Positions 55,201 to 63,776 of a DNA stretch of 64,000 nt are shown piece after piece. A program made the position numbers and the translations under genes. The notes under the pieces were generated by a model. It saw only the letters and a program-made list of their open reading frames with translations. It was not told the DNA's origin and made no database searches. Source of the stretch: Aporrectodea caliginosa (Eukaryota > Annelida > Clitellata > Crassiclitellata > Lumbricidae); NCBI GenBank assembly GCA_020284085.1, contig JACEVL010000032.1, positions 1,828,236-1,892,235 of the forward strand, given 5' to 3'. Positions within the stretch are counted from its first letter, which is position 1. The number at the start of each line of letters is the position of its first letter.

Positions 55201-56190
55201 TTATAACTAATGGGAAAATTATGTAGAGATTATTAATAAATAGTGTAAATATTATCTGAAAATACTCTCTGCAGGTAATATGTGTAACTACATAACTTAG
55301 ATAACGGCAATAAATATTGACTAATGCGGCTGGATAACGGTTGCTGGAGTAGAACATCATAACTTGCTTCAGAATAATGGTCTATGATTATAGCAATTGA
55401 ATTGGTTTGTTTATGGTGATAAATGTATGGGTTTCTAATTTGAATGTGTTTTTTTATTGGATAGAACTGATGCTTAACAATGTTTTTAATATTCTTGGTC
55501 TTTAGTTATTACTTAAAACTAGTTTGAAAATGTTTATGTATAGGATTCATTTTGAGTTAATTGTAATTGATAAAATCAACATTTAATAATATTGATGCTT
55601 TGATTGTCATGTTGATATTGATTATTGAATCTGTTTGTACTATTCTTGATGGACTAAGAATATTGAACATTGATTGATTGTAAATGTAAAATTGATAGCT
55701 TGATGTTAATTTAGAGAGATAGATGTGATGCTCTGCAAATATTGTAATTAAGAATAAGAATTAGATTAAAATTGAGGAGAAAACAGTTATTAATAGAGCC
55801 TATATGGTCGCCAAAAAAATTAATGAAAAGCCTGTACGGCTAGAAGATTAATTTTGTTTCTTTTTAATATCAAAAAAAAGAAGGAAAAAAGGAGAAAAAA
55901 AGAACAACCACCTGTCAAATTTCATCGTTGCAACTTCCTGTCAGAAAAGAAGCAAAGACAAGAAAAGAGAAAGAATTCTGATGAAAAACATTATTCGAAA
56001 ATGAACTTATATACGTCAAAAACTTTAAAGTCGTCAATATCCTTTCAGAAATAGAATCCAAGACGGAAAAAGATAAAGAAAACTGATGAAAACACTACAC
56101 GAAAATGAACTGAAATGCATCAAAAACTTTAAAGACGTCAACGGCCTTTGTTGCTAAAAGATGTCATTAAACATTGGATAAATAAAATAA
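52202..56190 (+). mobile_element. I-type LINE, 5'-truncated, 3989 bp
   Basis: Bounded by the 11-bp duplication GTGTACAATAA. It holds the RT-RNase H frame to 55226 and an AT-rich 3' UTR of about 960 bp, in which a block of about 112 bp (ATTCTGATGAAAAACATTAT / AAACTGATGAAAACACTACA) is tandemly duplicated at 55975-56045 and 56085-56145. The 3' end reads GACGTCAACGGCCTTTGTTG, AAGATGTCATTAAAC and GATAAATAAAATAA. RNase H after RT places it in the I superfamily. The target was itself a repeat module (TTAGACACCTTTAAAACGC at 52137). Confidence 0.92.
52203..55226 (+). CDS. LINE reverse transcriptase-RNase H, N-terminally truncated
   Basis: Copies element RNA into DNA at a nicked target. The frame is open from the truncation point to TAG at 55224-55226; the first upstream ATG (52164) lies in target DNA and adds 13 foreign residues. 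Numbered from that ATG: SPGEDRIPYELI about 230, YRPISLTPTLCKIMEK about 290, FIDFERAYD about 366, PQGSVISSLLF about 423, and catalytic FADD at 448-451. RNase H carboxylates are D744 (YTDGS), E779 (SAELTA), D806 (FTDSL) and D859 (GNEMADTLA). A C-terminal Cys/His cluster (CAECQ..HH..C) sits near 960-975. The endonuclease domain and ORF1 are missing, so this copy cannot move alone. The absence of any stop suggests a young insertion. Confidence 0.93.
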   Translation, partial: ESKFHVTDNLLDEDINKTFLNLTTAISTLVNSVIPTKKYMKSKNKRHKPLPFWNENCNKAIYERNRIRNKMNKSRNLDDYVEFKRQNAIAKRVIADEAKTSWETYCSELNNQSKLSSIWNMARRMEGVASATSIPTLQSEDTKAESNLQKANLLGKIYSQASSTSNYKDEFLNYLQNKDNENKTLPNQYNNDTSALNVIFTIRELQDAIDASKNNKSPGEDRIPYELIKHLHKNVRKVLLSFYNKVWTTGVIPKEWNHAIIMPILKPNKDPTAPESYRPISLTPTLCKIMEKMITNRLQWFLETNKLLTPYQTGFRKHKSTIDQILRLQDYIHKKLSNKQNVLAIFIDFERAYDMLHVPTLLEKLHKMGISGNIFDWISKFLTNRTFQVKVGIELSEKFSQENGTPQGSVISSLLFLIMINNLDPGSENVELSLFADDSAIFYASRNVKLLQDKIQKAINKINDWCDENGFKISLAKTTGIVFTKKRKLPKLRITLNNKQIKIENTVKFLGVIFDSKLKWNSHIDYIVTKCKKRMNIMRAVSGYGWGASKRALLSIYKAIIRSVLDYGDVAYSTASSSQLKKLQNIQSEALRLACGSAKGTPIIALQNECGELPLHLRRLNNSLKIGSKIISSKDHPAAEAMRDHWSNYYYASSVKSNSMFKRTEHFFSLNSQPFNSPFYQSTAPWLNKTIKVDLSLKRHINKKTDSPDIMSSLSLELINKYVEYVSVYTDGSKLEHKVSAAFCIPSMQIHNIYRIANDSSIYSAELTAITEAIKWIVENENEEANKYIIFTDSLSVATSIKENRSCSRPNLFLEFLDNINKLKHSIVLIAWIPSHIGLSGNEMADTLAKKGLEISVINSTNYLELKEIYSLIRNYVINKWQIEYNLESKGRFYKSIQPLVSTNIKFIDSPRKREVQITRLRMGHILSNTWLKHIGKSLTDLCAECQVPDTIHHILIACKKHDISKLIFEKCAKKKVECTVENILSIPDIYLEVYSILMIITNGKIM

Positions 56191-56203
56191 GTGTACAATA
56201 AAA

Positions 56204-56287
56204 ATGATAAGAGCTGTAATATGCCCAAAAAATCTTTGTCGGCGGCAACGGCCAATGTTGTCATAAGCTGCCGTTAAACTGTGGATC
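56204..56287 (+). mobile_element. S2 element beside its likely partner LINE
   Basis: AAGAGCTGTAATATGCCC, GGCGGCAACGGCCAATGTTG, CATAAGCTGCCGTTAAACTG, GGATC. It lies between GTGTACAATA (56191-56200) and GTGTACAAT (56288-56296), so it entered the same target string as the LINE. Confidence 0.85.
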
Positions 56288-56297
56288 GTGTACAATG

Positions 56298-56406
56298 AAG
56301 AGTCCTTCAGCTTATAATCAGGGGAATAGGTCATTTAGCATTGACATGAACGGCAATAGCAGCCTTATGGCCTGATTATAAGCTGATTATAAGCTGAAGG
56401 ACTCTT
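56298..56406. repeat. Inverted repeat, 24-bp arms
   Basis: Perfect arms at 56298-56321 and 56383-56406 (each contains AGAGTCCTTCAGCTTATAAT or its complement), with a 61-base spacer. The spacer resembles the S2-like cores at 24632 and 40275. On the right the inner part of the arm (TGATTATAAGC) is present twice. Probably a small fold-back duplication. Confidence 0.9.
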
Positions 56407-56504
56407 GGATGGTGAAAAATGAAAACTTCTAAATCATTAGACATCTTTAAAGCGCTGTCAAGTGTCGCAATGTAATTAGTATTCTTTCCACAGGGTGTTA
56501 AGAA

Positions 56505-56760
56505 ACTCCGCCTGTGCTCGTACTCTGGCATGCTAGTCCCAGGCCTGGATAAAGGATAAGGGCGACGTTAATTAACTTTGTTATTATACAGAATTAATAA
56601 AGTAACTACTACTATCCTGTTCAGAATGAACTTTCGCCACCGATCATACTCTCACAGCGCCAATCTAAAGCCTGGAAATGTAGGAGAGTGACGCTAGTCA
56701 TCTTTGTTATTACACAGTAGTGTCGTTAAACATCAACTAACCATCTTTATGCTGTTGTAG
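56505..56760 (+). mobile_element. Two S1 elements
   Basis: First at about 56505-56605 (AACTCCGCCTGTGCTCG, GTCCCAGGCCTGGATAAAGG). Second at about 56634-56745 (CTTTCGCCACCGATCA, GCCAATCTAAAGCCTGG, GTGTCGTTAAACATCAACT). Confidence 0.75.
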
Positions 56761-56807
56761 TGATATCTTTAACACTCTAACTACTAGTTATGTATGTACG
56801 TATGTAT

Positions 56808-56955
56808 GTATGAGCACTTGTTATAGCGCCCCTTCAGGATTTCTACGCAGAGGCGCTCCCGACTACAGCGCGGACACTGAATCGGAGTTTCACGCCGAAG
56901 CGCATGAACAATTGCGAGTGAAGGACTTGCCCAGGGTCCATACGCGGCGTTATAC
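56808..56955 (-). mobile_element. T1 SINE, 5'-truncated, minus
   Basis: Body and 3' end as in the 31-kb copies (plus text CACTTGTTATAGCGCCCC, GAATCGGAGTTTCACGCCG, GGACTTGCCCAGGGTCC). The tRNA-like head is missing. The tail is a (GTAT)n stretch. Confidence 0.85.
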
Positions 56956-56959
56956 TTTT

Positions 56960-57480
56960 ATGCAGTTATACTTTTGAACTTGACCAGGAACCGATTTTTA
57001 CCCCCACCTTCTCCTGTTGATTTTGTTTTGAGTAAGCGCCTGTGAATAACTGGTTCCCGTGACTTTGCCTTTTGGGCGCTGTAGAAATCTGAAGTAGTGG
57101 TAACATCACTGGCGTGAAGAGCCGTAGGTAGTGGGATCGCTTCCCCCAACCCTCCCAAAAGGTCCACTCAGCCTATCATTCGCGAGATGGCGCGTTGGTA
57201 AAATGAGATACAGGACGTGATGGGCACCTTGCATGGCTGCCGTATACAGTTAGATTCGACTCCTGTAATAACTTGTGATAATCCATTCATACTGATTGGT
57301 AATCATACTGCTTGATTGTCAGTTTTTAAAATATTAAACGACGGTGATTATTATTATTGTTTATTACGATTACGAAAACAGCGTTGCGATAATGCGATAG
57401 CCTAACTGGATGGTGAAGTTTAACACCTCTTTTACGAGGACAGGTTTTCCTATAAATAAGCCTGACGCAACGGGTGTGGT
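56960..57480 (+). mobile_element. LINE 3'-end repeat, copy 1, with SINE insertion
   Basis: GACCAGGAACCGATTTTTAC, GTAAGCGCCTGTGAATAA and GGGCGCTGTAGAAATCTG run to about 57090. After the T4 SINE, TTACGATTACGAAAACAGCG and CTAACTGGATGGTGAAG continue. It is repeated without the SINE at 57740-57975. Confidence 0.7.
57180..57350 (+). mobile_element. T4 tRNA-derived SINE, plus copy
   Basis: GAGATGGCGCGTTGGTAAAA (box A), AGATTCGACTCCTGTAATAA (box B-like and conserved body), and an (ATT)n end. Body matches 3290-3480 and 38685-38878 in reverse. Confidence 0.7.
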
Positions 57481-57519
57481 ATTCAATATGAGCACACAGC
57501 CTATTAAGCTATAATTCAA

Positions 57520-59340
57520 CTACGCCATTGCAGTGCCAGTCCCAAACCTGTAAAGAGAAGGAAGGCGACGCTAGTCATCTTTGTTATGACACAGTGTCGT
57601 TAAACAGCAACTATCTAACCAACTAACCAACAGCTATACATGCATGCGATTTGATAGTAGCTTTAATTGCAAAGCAATGTTTCTATTTTATCTCGAATAA
57701 GGAAAGAGTGCTGAAAACTGAAACTATCTAACATGCATACCTGACCTGGAACCGATTTTTACCCCACCTTCCTCTGTTGAATTTGTTTTGACTAAACGCC
57801 TGTGAATAAGGTGGTTCCCACGACATTGTCTCTTTGGTCGCTGTAGAAATCTCGAGATTAGGCCTACGATTACGAAAACAGCGTTGCGATAATGCGATAG
57901 CCTAACTGGATGGTGAAATTTAATACCTCTTTTACGATGATTACTTTTCCTATAAATAAGACTGATGCAATGGTTGCCGTATGTTGCAGAAAAGATATTG
58001 GGTATAATGAATAATATAGCTAATACTACAATGTCATTACCCGTACTCTGGCAGTGCCAGGCCCAAGCCTGGAATAAGAAGGATAGAGACGCTAATCATC
58101 TTTGTTATGACAAAGCAACTAACTCGCCAACCAACCAACAGCCATTATACATGCATGCATGTACGTATAGGCTTATTGTTGCATACAAGTAAGTATGTAC
58201 TTATGTATGCATGAATTCCTGTATCTATGCATGTTGTAATTTTCTACTTTAGACACCTTTTAGGCGGTATAAAGGTTGCTATATTTATGTGACCGTATTA
58301 TTTTAATTATTGCTATCGAATACTCATGGTGTTAGGTATCATTGGGTAAAGTTTTGTACCAAATGAGTATATATACCAATGTGTCTCTGCCCTAAATGTG
58401 GTAGTGCCAGTCCCAAGTCTGTAGAAACATGGAGGACGACGCTGTCGTTAAACAGCAATTAACCAAGCGGCTTGGTATTTCTTCTGATAGCTTAATGAAT
58501 GTGTAATCATAATAATAATGATATAAACTAAAAAAGTACACCAATTTTGTGGTTTAGACACTTTCGAGACGCTTACAAATGGTGCTATATGACCGTATTT
58601 CAAGAAAATGTCGTTTTCTGTCAGTGCCAGTCCCAAGCCTGGATGAAGGAGGAGGGCGACGCTAATGATCTTTGTTATCACACAGTGTCGTAAAACTGAA
58701 AATACTACTAAAGAAAATTAAGTAAATTATTGCTACGCTAGACTGCAAAAGATTTTATTGCGTCATTAGTAAGCGTCTTAAAGGTGTTGAAACGCAAGAT
58801 TACATCATGCAATGGTTATTCAAAGCGTCGACCAAGCAATGCGTCACCTGCCACGGAGTTTTCCGCCGTACTAATTAAATTATTACAACTCCGCCACTGC
58901 CCATACTCTGGCAGTGCCAGTCCTAAGACTGGTTAAAGCAGAAGCGCAGCGCTAATCATCTACGTTATTAAAGTGTCGTTAAACATCAACTAACCAATAA
59001 AATATCGTACAGGAACTGTGCTATGCATACAAACGGTGAGAACTGTTCAAATTAATTATCTATCGATGTAACGGCCCCTGATGCCATGAAATTTTGTTAA
59101 AGCGTTGAATTCAACCAGTCCTAAACTTTGATTAGGAGGAGGGTGACGCAAATCCTGTATATTATGACAGTCATTTTACACCCCAAAAAATACACATGGT
59201 GATATGCTGTCACTTACAGTTTTCCTATCGACGTCACTTGTAAATCCTCCACTGTCTAAGCTTGGGTAGTGCAAGTCCGAAGCCTGGATAAGCAGGAGGG
59301 CGACACCACTAACTTTGTTACGTTAAATAGAAACGAAATT
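57520..59340 (+). mobile_element. Cluster of S1 elements
   Basis: S1 cores at about 57525-57625, 58028-58140, 58398-58475, 58618-58695, 58868-59010, 59105-59165 and 59245-59335. Most start with an AACTCCGCCACTGC-like head and end GTCGTTAAAC-like plus an AACTAACCAACC-like tail. An S2 core is at 59030-59100. Between copies are (CATG)n-rich spacers (58145-58230). TTAGACACCTTT blocks are at about 58250 and 58780 (the latter reversed). Confidence 0.75.
57740..57975 (+). mobile_element. LINE 3'-end repeat, copy 2
   Basis: GACCTGGAACCGATTTTTAC, AACGCCTGTGAATAAGG, GCTGTAGAAATCTCGAG, CCTACGATTACGAAAACAGC, and CTATAAATAAG. Direct repeat of copy 1, about 740 bp downstream. Confidence 0.75.
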
Positions 59341-59413
59341 CAATGATTTTAGACGCCTTTTACAATAATTATTTCGTATAATATATGCTTTCATGAAATA
59401 CCACGATTTAACT

Positions 59414-59540
59414 AACTCCGTCACTGATCGTATCCGTGTCAGTACCAGTCCCAAGACTGTGTGAAGGAGGAGGGCGAAGCTAATGATCTTTGTTATTAAA
59501 GAGCGTCGTTAAACTGAAACTGCTACTACTACTACTTTAC
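59414..59540 (+). mobile_element. S1 element with perfect 15-bp target duplication
   Basis: TACCACGATTTAACT occurs at 59399-59413 and 59541-59555. This fixes S1 as 127 bp, from AACTCCGTCACTG to a (CTA)n tail. Core: CCAGTCCCAAGACTG, GGAGGAGGGCGAAGC, AATGATCTTTGTTATTAAAG, GTCGTTAAACTG. A long duplication and simple tail indicate retrotransposition. No clear tRNA-type box A/B pair. Confidence 0.92.
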
Positions 59541-60487
59541 TACCACGATTTAACTCTTTAATAGCTTGTGTGATCGCACATTATTAGACACCTTTTACAC
59601 GTTTTCATGAAACGCTATATAGGCGATGACTTCGTCACGAATTGTGATATTATTATGATGATTTTCTGTGATCTATGGTGACTATAATTCTCATATTTTT
59701 AAAATTTATCATGTGTGAATCTTAAACTGGATTAAATATGAATGAATGTGCTAGATTCGCTAGATGGACGGCTGATCTGGAGGCATGTTCTGTGGCTGAC
59801 GTAAAAAAAAACGTTTTCAACTTCTTAAAGACATCTATAAACTAAATTACCTGTAATCTTCTCGATTCTTAATGCAAGATACCCGACTGTGGTCGGATAA
59901 ACTAATATCCATGCTGAACCCGGGTAATTGAAATCTTTGTGTACAAAGTTGTGGCTAAGTTCTCATGAAAACGGGCGGGTATTGTCGAGCGGGTATCTAA
60001 AGACTTTCTCACCAAGCATTGTGATGAACAAATTCACAAAAGAACCTCACTTGAAACGGAGAATTCTCAGCCTCGCAAAAAACTCAAAGAAGTGGAGAAT
60101 ATTACACGACTCAACGTCCTTATTTTCCACTGTCTTAGTGAACCTTTTCCGGGGACAAAGACTTACTCAAAGGCTCAACTAGGATCATTTTATCATGGAA
60201 CCCTTTGGCCTTTCTCCTCGCGATTACTTGAATGTTGTAACAATGCTCGAAATCTACAAATCCAATACGCAACCCCTCTGATATGACGCAGCACTCGTGA
60301 ATAAGGTGTTGCCCTGCGCTTAGTTTAAGAATTGCTCTATAAAAATTTGCAGTTTACGCTTACTATTAGGATCAGGGCATCTATGGGAACGAACCATCAG
60401 ACGCGGTCGCAACGAACTTCTAAGACACCTTTTAATTGCTTCTAATGTGCTCTATATAAGCGCCGTCTTCGTTTATTTTTAACTAGT

Positions 60488-60574
60488 AAGAGCTGTAATA
60501 TGCCAAAAACTAATCTTTGTCGGCGGAAACGGCCTATGTCGTCATAAGCTGCCGTTAAACTGTGGATCCTATCC
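60488..60574 (+). mobile_element. S2 element with perfect 12-bp target duplication
   Basis: TTTTTAACTAGT at 60476-60487 and 60575-60586. S2 is thus 87 bp: AAGAGCTGTAATATGCC, GTCGGCGGAAACGGCCTATG, TCATAAGCTGCCGTTAAAC, TGGATCCTATCC. It is absent from the tandem unit 2 at the equivalent position (about 62150), so it inserted after that duplication. Confidence 0.93.
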
Positions 60575-60679
60575 TTTTTAACTAGTGATACTCCCAGCGA
60601 ATGTCCGAAGCCTCAATCAGGGGCGATCCATAATTATTTATAGAGTATACGCAGAAATCCGGAAACATTTGTCAGTAAG

Positions 60680-61090
60680 TAAGTAAAGTAAGTCAGTGTT
60701 CTTTATTAAACGCAAGCAAACGCTCGGGGTATTACATACAGAGTTTAAAAATAATTGCGGTATAGAAACGATAATTAGAAGAAAAAACAAAGTCAGCTAG
60801 AAAAACAGAAGTCTAACTGTACAGCATCCGAACAAAGAAACCGTGCCTGGTGAGGGATCAAAACTAGGGTTAACACGGTTTTATGAGCGTTTGCGCAGGT
60901 TATGACTAGTTCAATGGAGAGAGGAGTGCAGGACTTGGCCAAAATGTTTCTAAAGAGGCCTTGTTTAGATTTTTTACAGAGCTCCTCAACGGTGGGGAAA
61001 GAGTTGGGTAGGAAGTCAAGGCGTACCAACTTGCGTACTGGCAAAGCCAGAAAATAGGCCTACTTGGGAACAGTAGCCGACAGCATGCGG
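60680..61090 (-). pseudogene. LB LINE 3' fragment, copy 4
   Basis: Minus frame 61044-60793: RLDFLPNSFPTVEELCKKSK, QGLFRNIL, then frameshift. Left end (TAAG)n and ATTAAACGCAAGCAAACGC, as in other LB ends. Confidence 0.75.
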
Positions 61091-61419
61091 TTGACAGTGG
61101 TGGCCCGACTGTGATAAGATAGTTCCCGCGACCTCCCTTTTTGGGACGCTGTAGAAATCTCGAGAATACTATAACAACTGAACATGTCTAAGCTTATTAT
61201 TGCTTTTACATGTTATGTATAATGCATGACTAACAGCTATGCAATACCTTCATGCAAATACGTAGCTATGTATGCTTCAATATGTAGGCCTATGTCTCTC
61301 TGGGTTGTTGAATATTTCACCACAATACCATAGGTGGAAATCATTCGTGGTATCGTATTTGAGAATTTACAAAGCGCCTCTTGCAGTACTAGCTATTGAG
61401 AGGCGCGCACACTTCTGTG

Positions 61420-61540
61420 GCTAGGGGGGGGGGCGCAAAAGCTGACAATTTGCGTTCTGGAATGTCAACCGAAGGTAGGGGGTTGAAATTTCCCGCAGGG
61501 CACATTTTATTCTTGAGATTTATGCACTGCATGCGCAACC
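61420..61540 (+). mobile_element. T3 SINE, truncated
   Basis: GGGGGGGGGCGCAAAAGCTG, TTTGCGTTCTGGAATGTCAA, then a box B-like GGGGGTTGAAATTTCCCGC. It ends abruptly at about 61540, where unit 2 begins. Confidence 0.7.
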
Positions 61541-61544
61541 AATG

Positions 61545-63110
61545 CTAGATACCCGTGTGGTTGAAGTATTAATTATCGGTTAAACTAATATCCAGCCTAA
61601 ACCAGGTAATTGAAAACTTGATGGTCAAGTTCTCATCAAAACTGGAGGGAAAAGTCGAGCGGGTATCCAAAGACGTTCTCACCTAGCATTGTGAGGAACA
61701 AGATCACACAATTACCTCACTCGAAACGGAATATTCGCAGCTTCGCAACAAGCTCAAAGAAGTGGAAAATAATACATGACACAGAAACTTTTTCAACGCT
61801 CTTAATGAACCTTCCCCGGGTACACAAACTTACTCAAAGGCTGACCTAGGATCATTTGAACCTCGAACCTTTGACCTTTCTTCCCGGGATAGCCTGAATG
61901 TTGCAACAATGCTTTAAATCTACATCTCCATGTCTGATACGATGCGCCACTGATGAATAAGGTGTTGCCCTGCGCTTAGTTTTAGAATTTGAAATTAACG
62001 ATTACTATTAGGATCTGGGCATCTAGGGGAAAAGGAAACGAAACATCAGACGCGCTCGCAAAGTCACTAACCAACCGAACTTCTAAGACACCTTTAAATA
62101 CCTTTAAATAGCTTCTAACGCTTGGTATATATAAACTCAGTCTTCGTTCATTTTTAATGATAGTCTTCATCCTTTTAGTGACTGTTCGAAGCCTCAATCA
62201 GGAGCCATCCACATAGTGCGCAGAAATCCGGAAAAATTGGGTAATTAGGTAAACGCAAGCAAACGCTCTGTGCATAATGTACAAAGTTAAAAATAATTGC
62301 GATATATAAACGATAATTAGGAGAACAAAATAGAGTCAACTAGAAAAACAGAAGTCTAACTTACAGCATCCGAACAAAGAAACCGCGCCTGGTGATGGAT
62401 CAAAACTAGGGATAGCACAGTTTTATGAGCGTTTGCGCAGGTTATGACTAGAACAATGGACAGAGGGAGTGTGTCGTGAATGACTTGGCCAATATGTTTT
62501 AAAGGAGGTCTTGTTTAGATTTTCTTTACAGAGCTCCTCAAAGGTGGGGAAAGATTTCGGTAGGAAGTCAAGGCGTAACAACTTGCGGACCAGTGTGCCT
62601 ATAGATGCTTAGTTGCTTACTGGCAAAACCCGAAAATACTTTGTAACAGTAGCCGACAGCATGCGGTTGACAGTGGTGGCCAGTCTGTGCTAAGATAATT
62701 CCCGCGACCACGCTTTTGGGGCGCTGTAGAAATATTCTAAATAATTATAAGGATAGAACATGTCTAGCTTATTATTGCTTTTACATATGTAAATATGTAT
62801 AATGCTTGACTAACAGCTATACAATACATACATGCAAGTACGTATCTATGTATGTTTAAATATGTATGTCTCTCTGGGCTGTTAAATATTTCACCAGAAT
62901 ATGATAGGTGGAAATCACGTATGGTATCGTATCTGAGAATTTACAAAGCGTCTCTTCCAGTACTAGCAATTCAGAGGCGCACACACTTCTGTGGCTTGGG
63001 GGGGGCAATAGCCGACAGTTAGCGATCTGGAATGTCAACCGAAAGGTCTGGGGTTGAAATTCCCGTCAGGGCACATTTATTCTTGAGATTTCTGCTCCAC
63101 CTAGACAACT
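61545..63110. repeat. Tandem composite unit 2
   Basis: Second copy of the 59.86-61.53 kb unit. In the plus direction 61620-61780 reads as a coiled-coil-like stretch (ITSLETEYSQLRNKLKEVEN), suggesting a LINE ORF1 remnant. It lacks the S2 insertion and carries a TAAGACACCTTTAAATACC duplication. Confidence 0.8.
62235..62680 (-). pseudogene. LB LINE 3' fragment, copy 5
   Basis: Same layout as copy 4 (plus text AACGCAAGCAAACGCTCTGT, GCATCCGAACAAAGAAACCG, GGGAAAGATTTCGGTAGGAAG). The coding frame is disrupted. Confidence 0.75.
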
Positions 63111-63245
63111 AGGCTGTAATGAATACACTGACCGTACACTGTCGGTGGGAAGATGAGACGGCGAGGGAGACGAGTGACCGCCTGCACTCATGTGCCGAGG
63201 CGAAGAAAATGAAGTCGCCATCTTTCAATGCTAGTATAATGAACT
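62990..63245 (+). mobile_element. T3 tRNA-derived SINE
   Basis: GGCAATAGCCGACAGTTAGC, CTGGAATGTCAACCGAAAGG, box B-like GGGGTTGAAATTCCCG, and body ACACTGACCGTACACTGTCG, GGAAGATGAGACGGCGAGG. The most complete T3 body besides 17638-18300. Confidence 0.8.
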
Positions 63246-63409
63246 GTTGATCTCGATCTCTTTACCTTACCAGAATACCGATATCCAATGATCTGCATAT
63301 TTCTTAGGCACACTTATAGGTTGAATATTAAACTTAAAAGAGGTGTGTAAGGTAATGCACTGATGGTTGAGTTTAATACTTGCTGTTTGACGAACCTGTC
63401 ATAAGAAAG

Positions 63410-63482
63410 ATGATTATCATCGCCCTCCTCCTCTCTCCAGGCCTGGGACTGGCACTACAACCGGTTGTGGCGGAATGAACTG
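63410..63482 (-). mobile_element. S1 short element, minus copy
   Basis: The reverse complement: TTCCGCCACAACCGG, GTGCCAGTCCCAGGCCTGG, AGAGGAGGAGGGCGATG, ATCATCTTTCTTATGAC. Confidence 0.75.
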
Positions 63483-63608
63483 CTTGTGTTTGTAATCCAA
63501 TAGTAGAGGAGAAGTAAATCCTTTGGAACATTTAACCTAGATTATGGTCAAATTTTACAAATTGAACCTATAAGAAACCACATTTCTATTATACCCAAGT
63601 TCTCGCTA

Positions 63609-63661
63609 TAACTCATCGATTGAAACTATCGGAAATTCCCAAGGTATCGATCGATGAGTTA
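63609..63661. other. Inverted repeat upstream of the edge ORF
   Basis: TAACTCATCGAT (63609-63620) and ATCGATGAGTTA (63650-63661), perfect 12-bp arms with a 29-base spacer that contains a second ATCG-rich half. It lies about 115 bp before the ORF start, so it could be regulatory or part of a transposon end. Confidence 0.75.
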
Positions 63662-63776
63662 AAGGTCGCGAAAGTTCCCAACAGTTTCGATCAGTCGTCA
63701 GTCTCGATGATGAGCCGTCACACGGTCGTTAACTGTTATCTCATTTTGACTTAAAGAAAAATCTTCTGTATATAAA

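Larger units (their letters stand above)
59860..61530. repeat. Tandem composite unit 1
   Basis: Includes, in order, a segment resembling a LINE ORF1 coiled-coil piece, the LE-type 3' terminus (GACGCAGCACTCGTGAATAA) with degenerate GNE motif, the S2 insertion, LB copy 4 (minus), the shared ACATGTCTAAGCTTATTATT flank and a T3 SINE. It repeats at 61545-63110 with about 1.6 kb offset. Confidence 0.8.
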
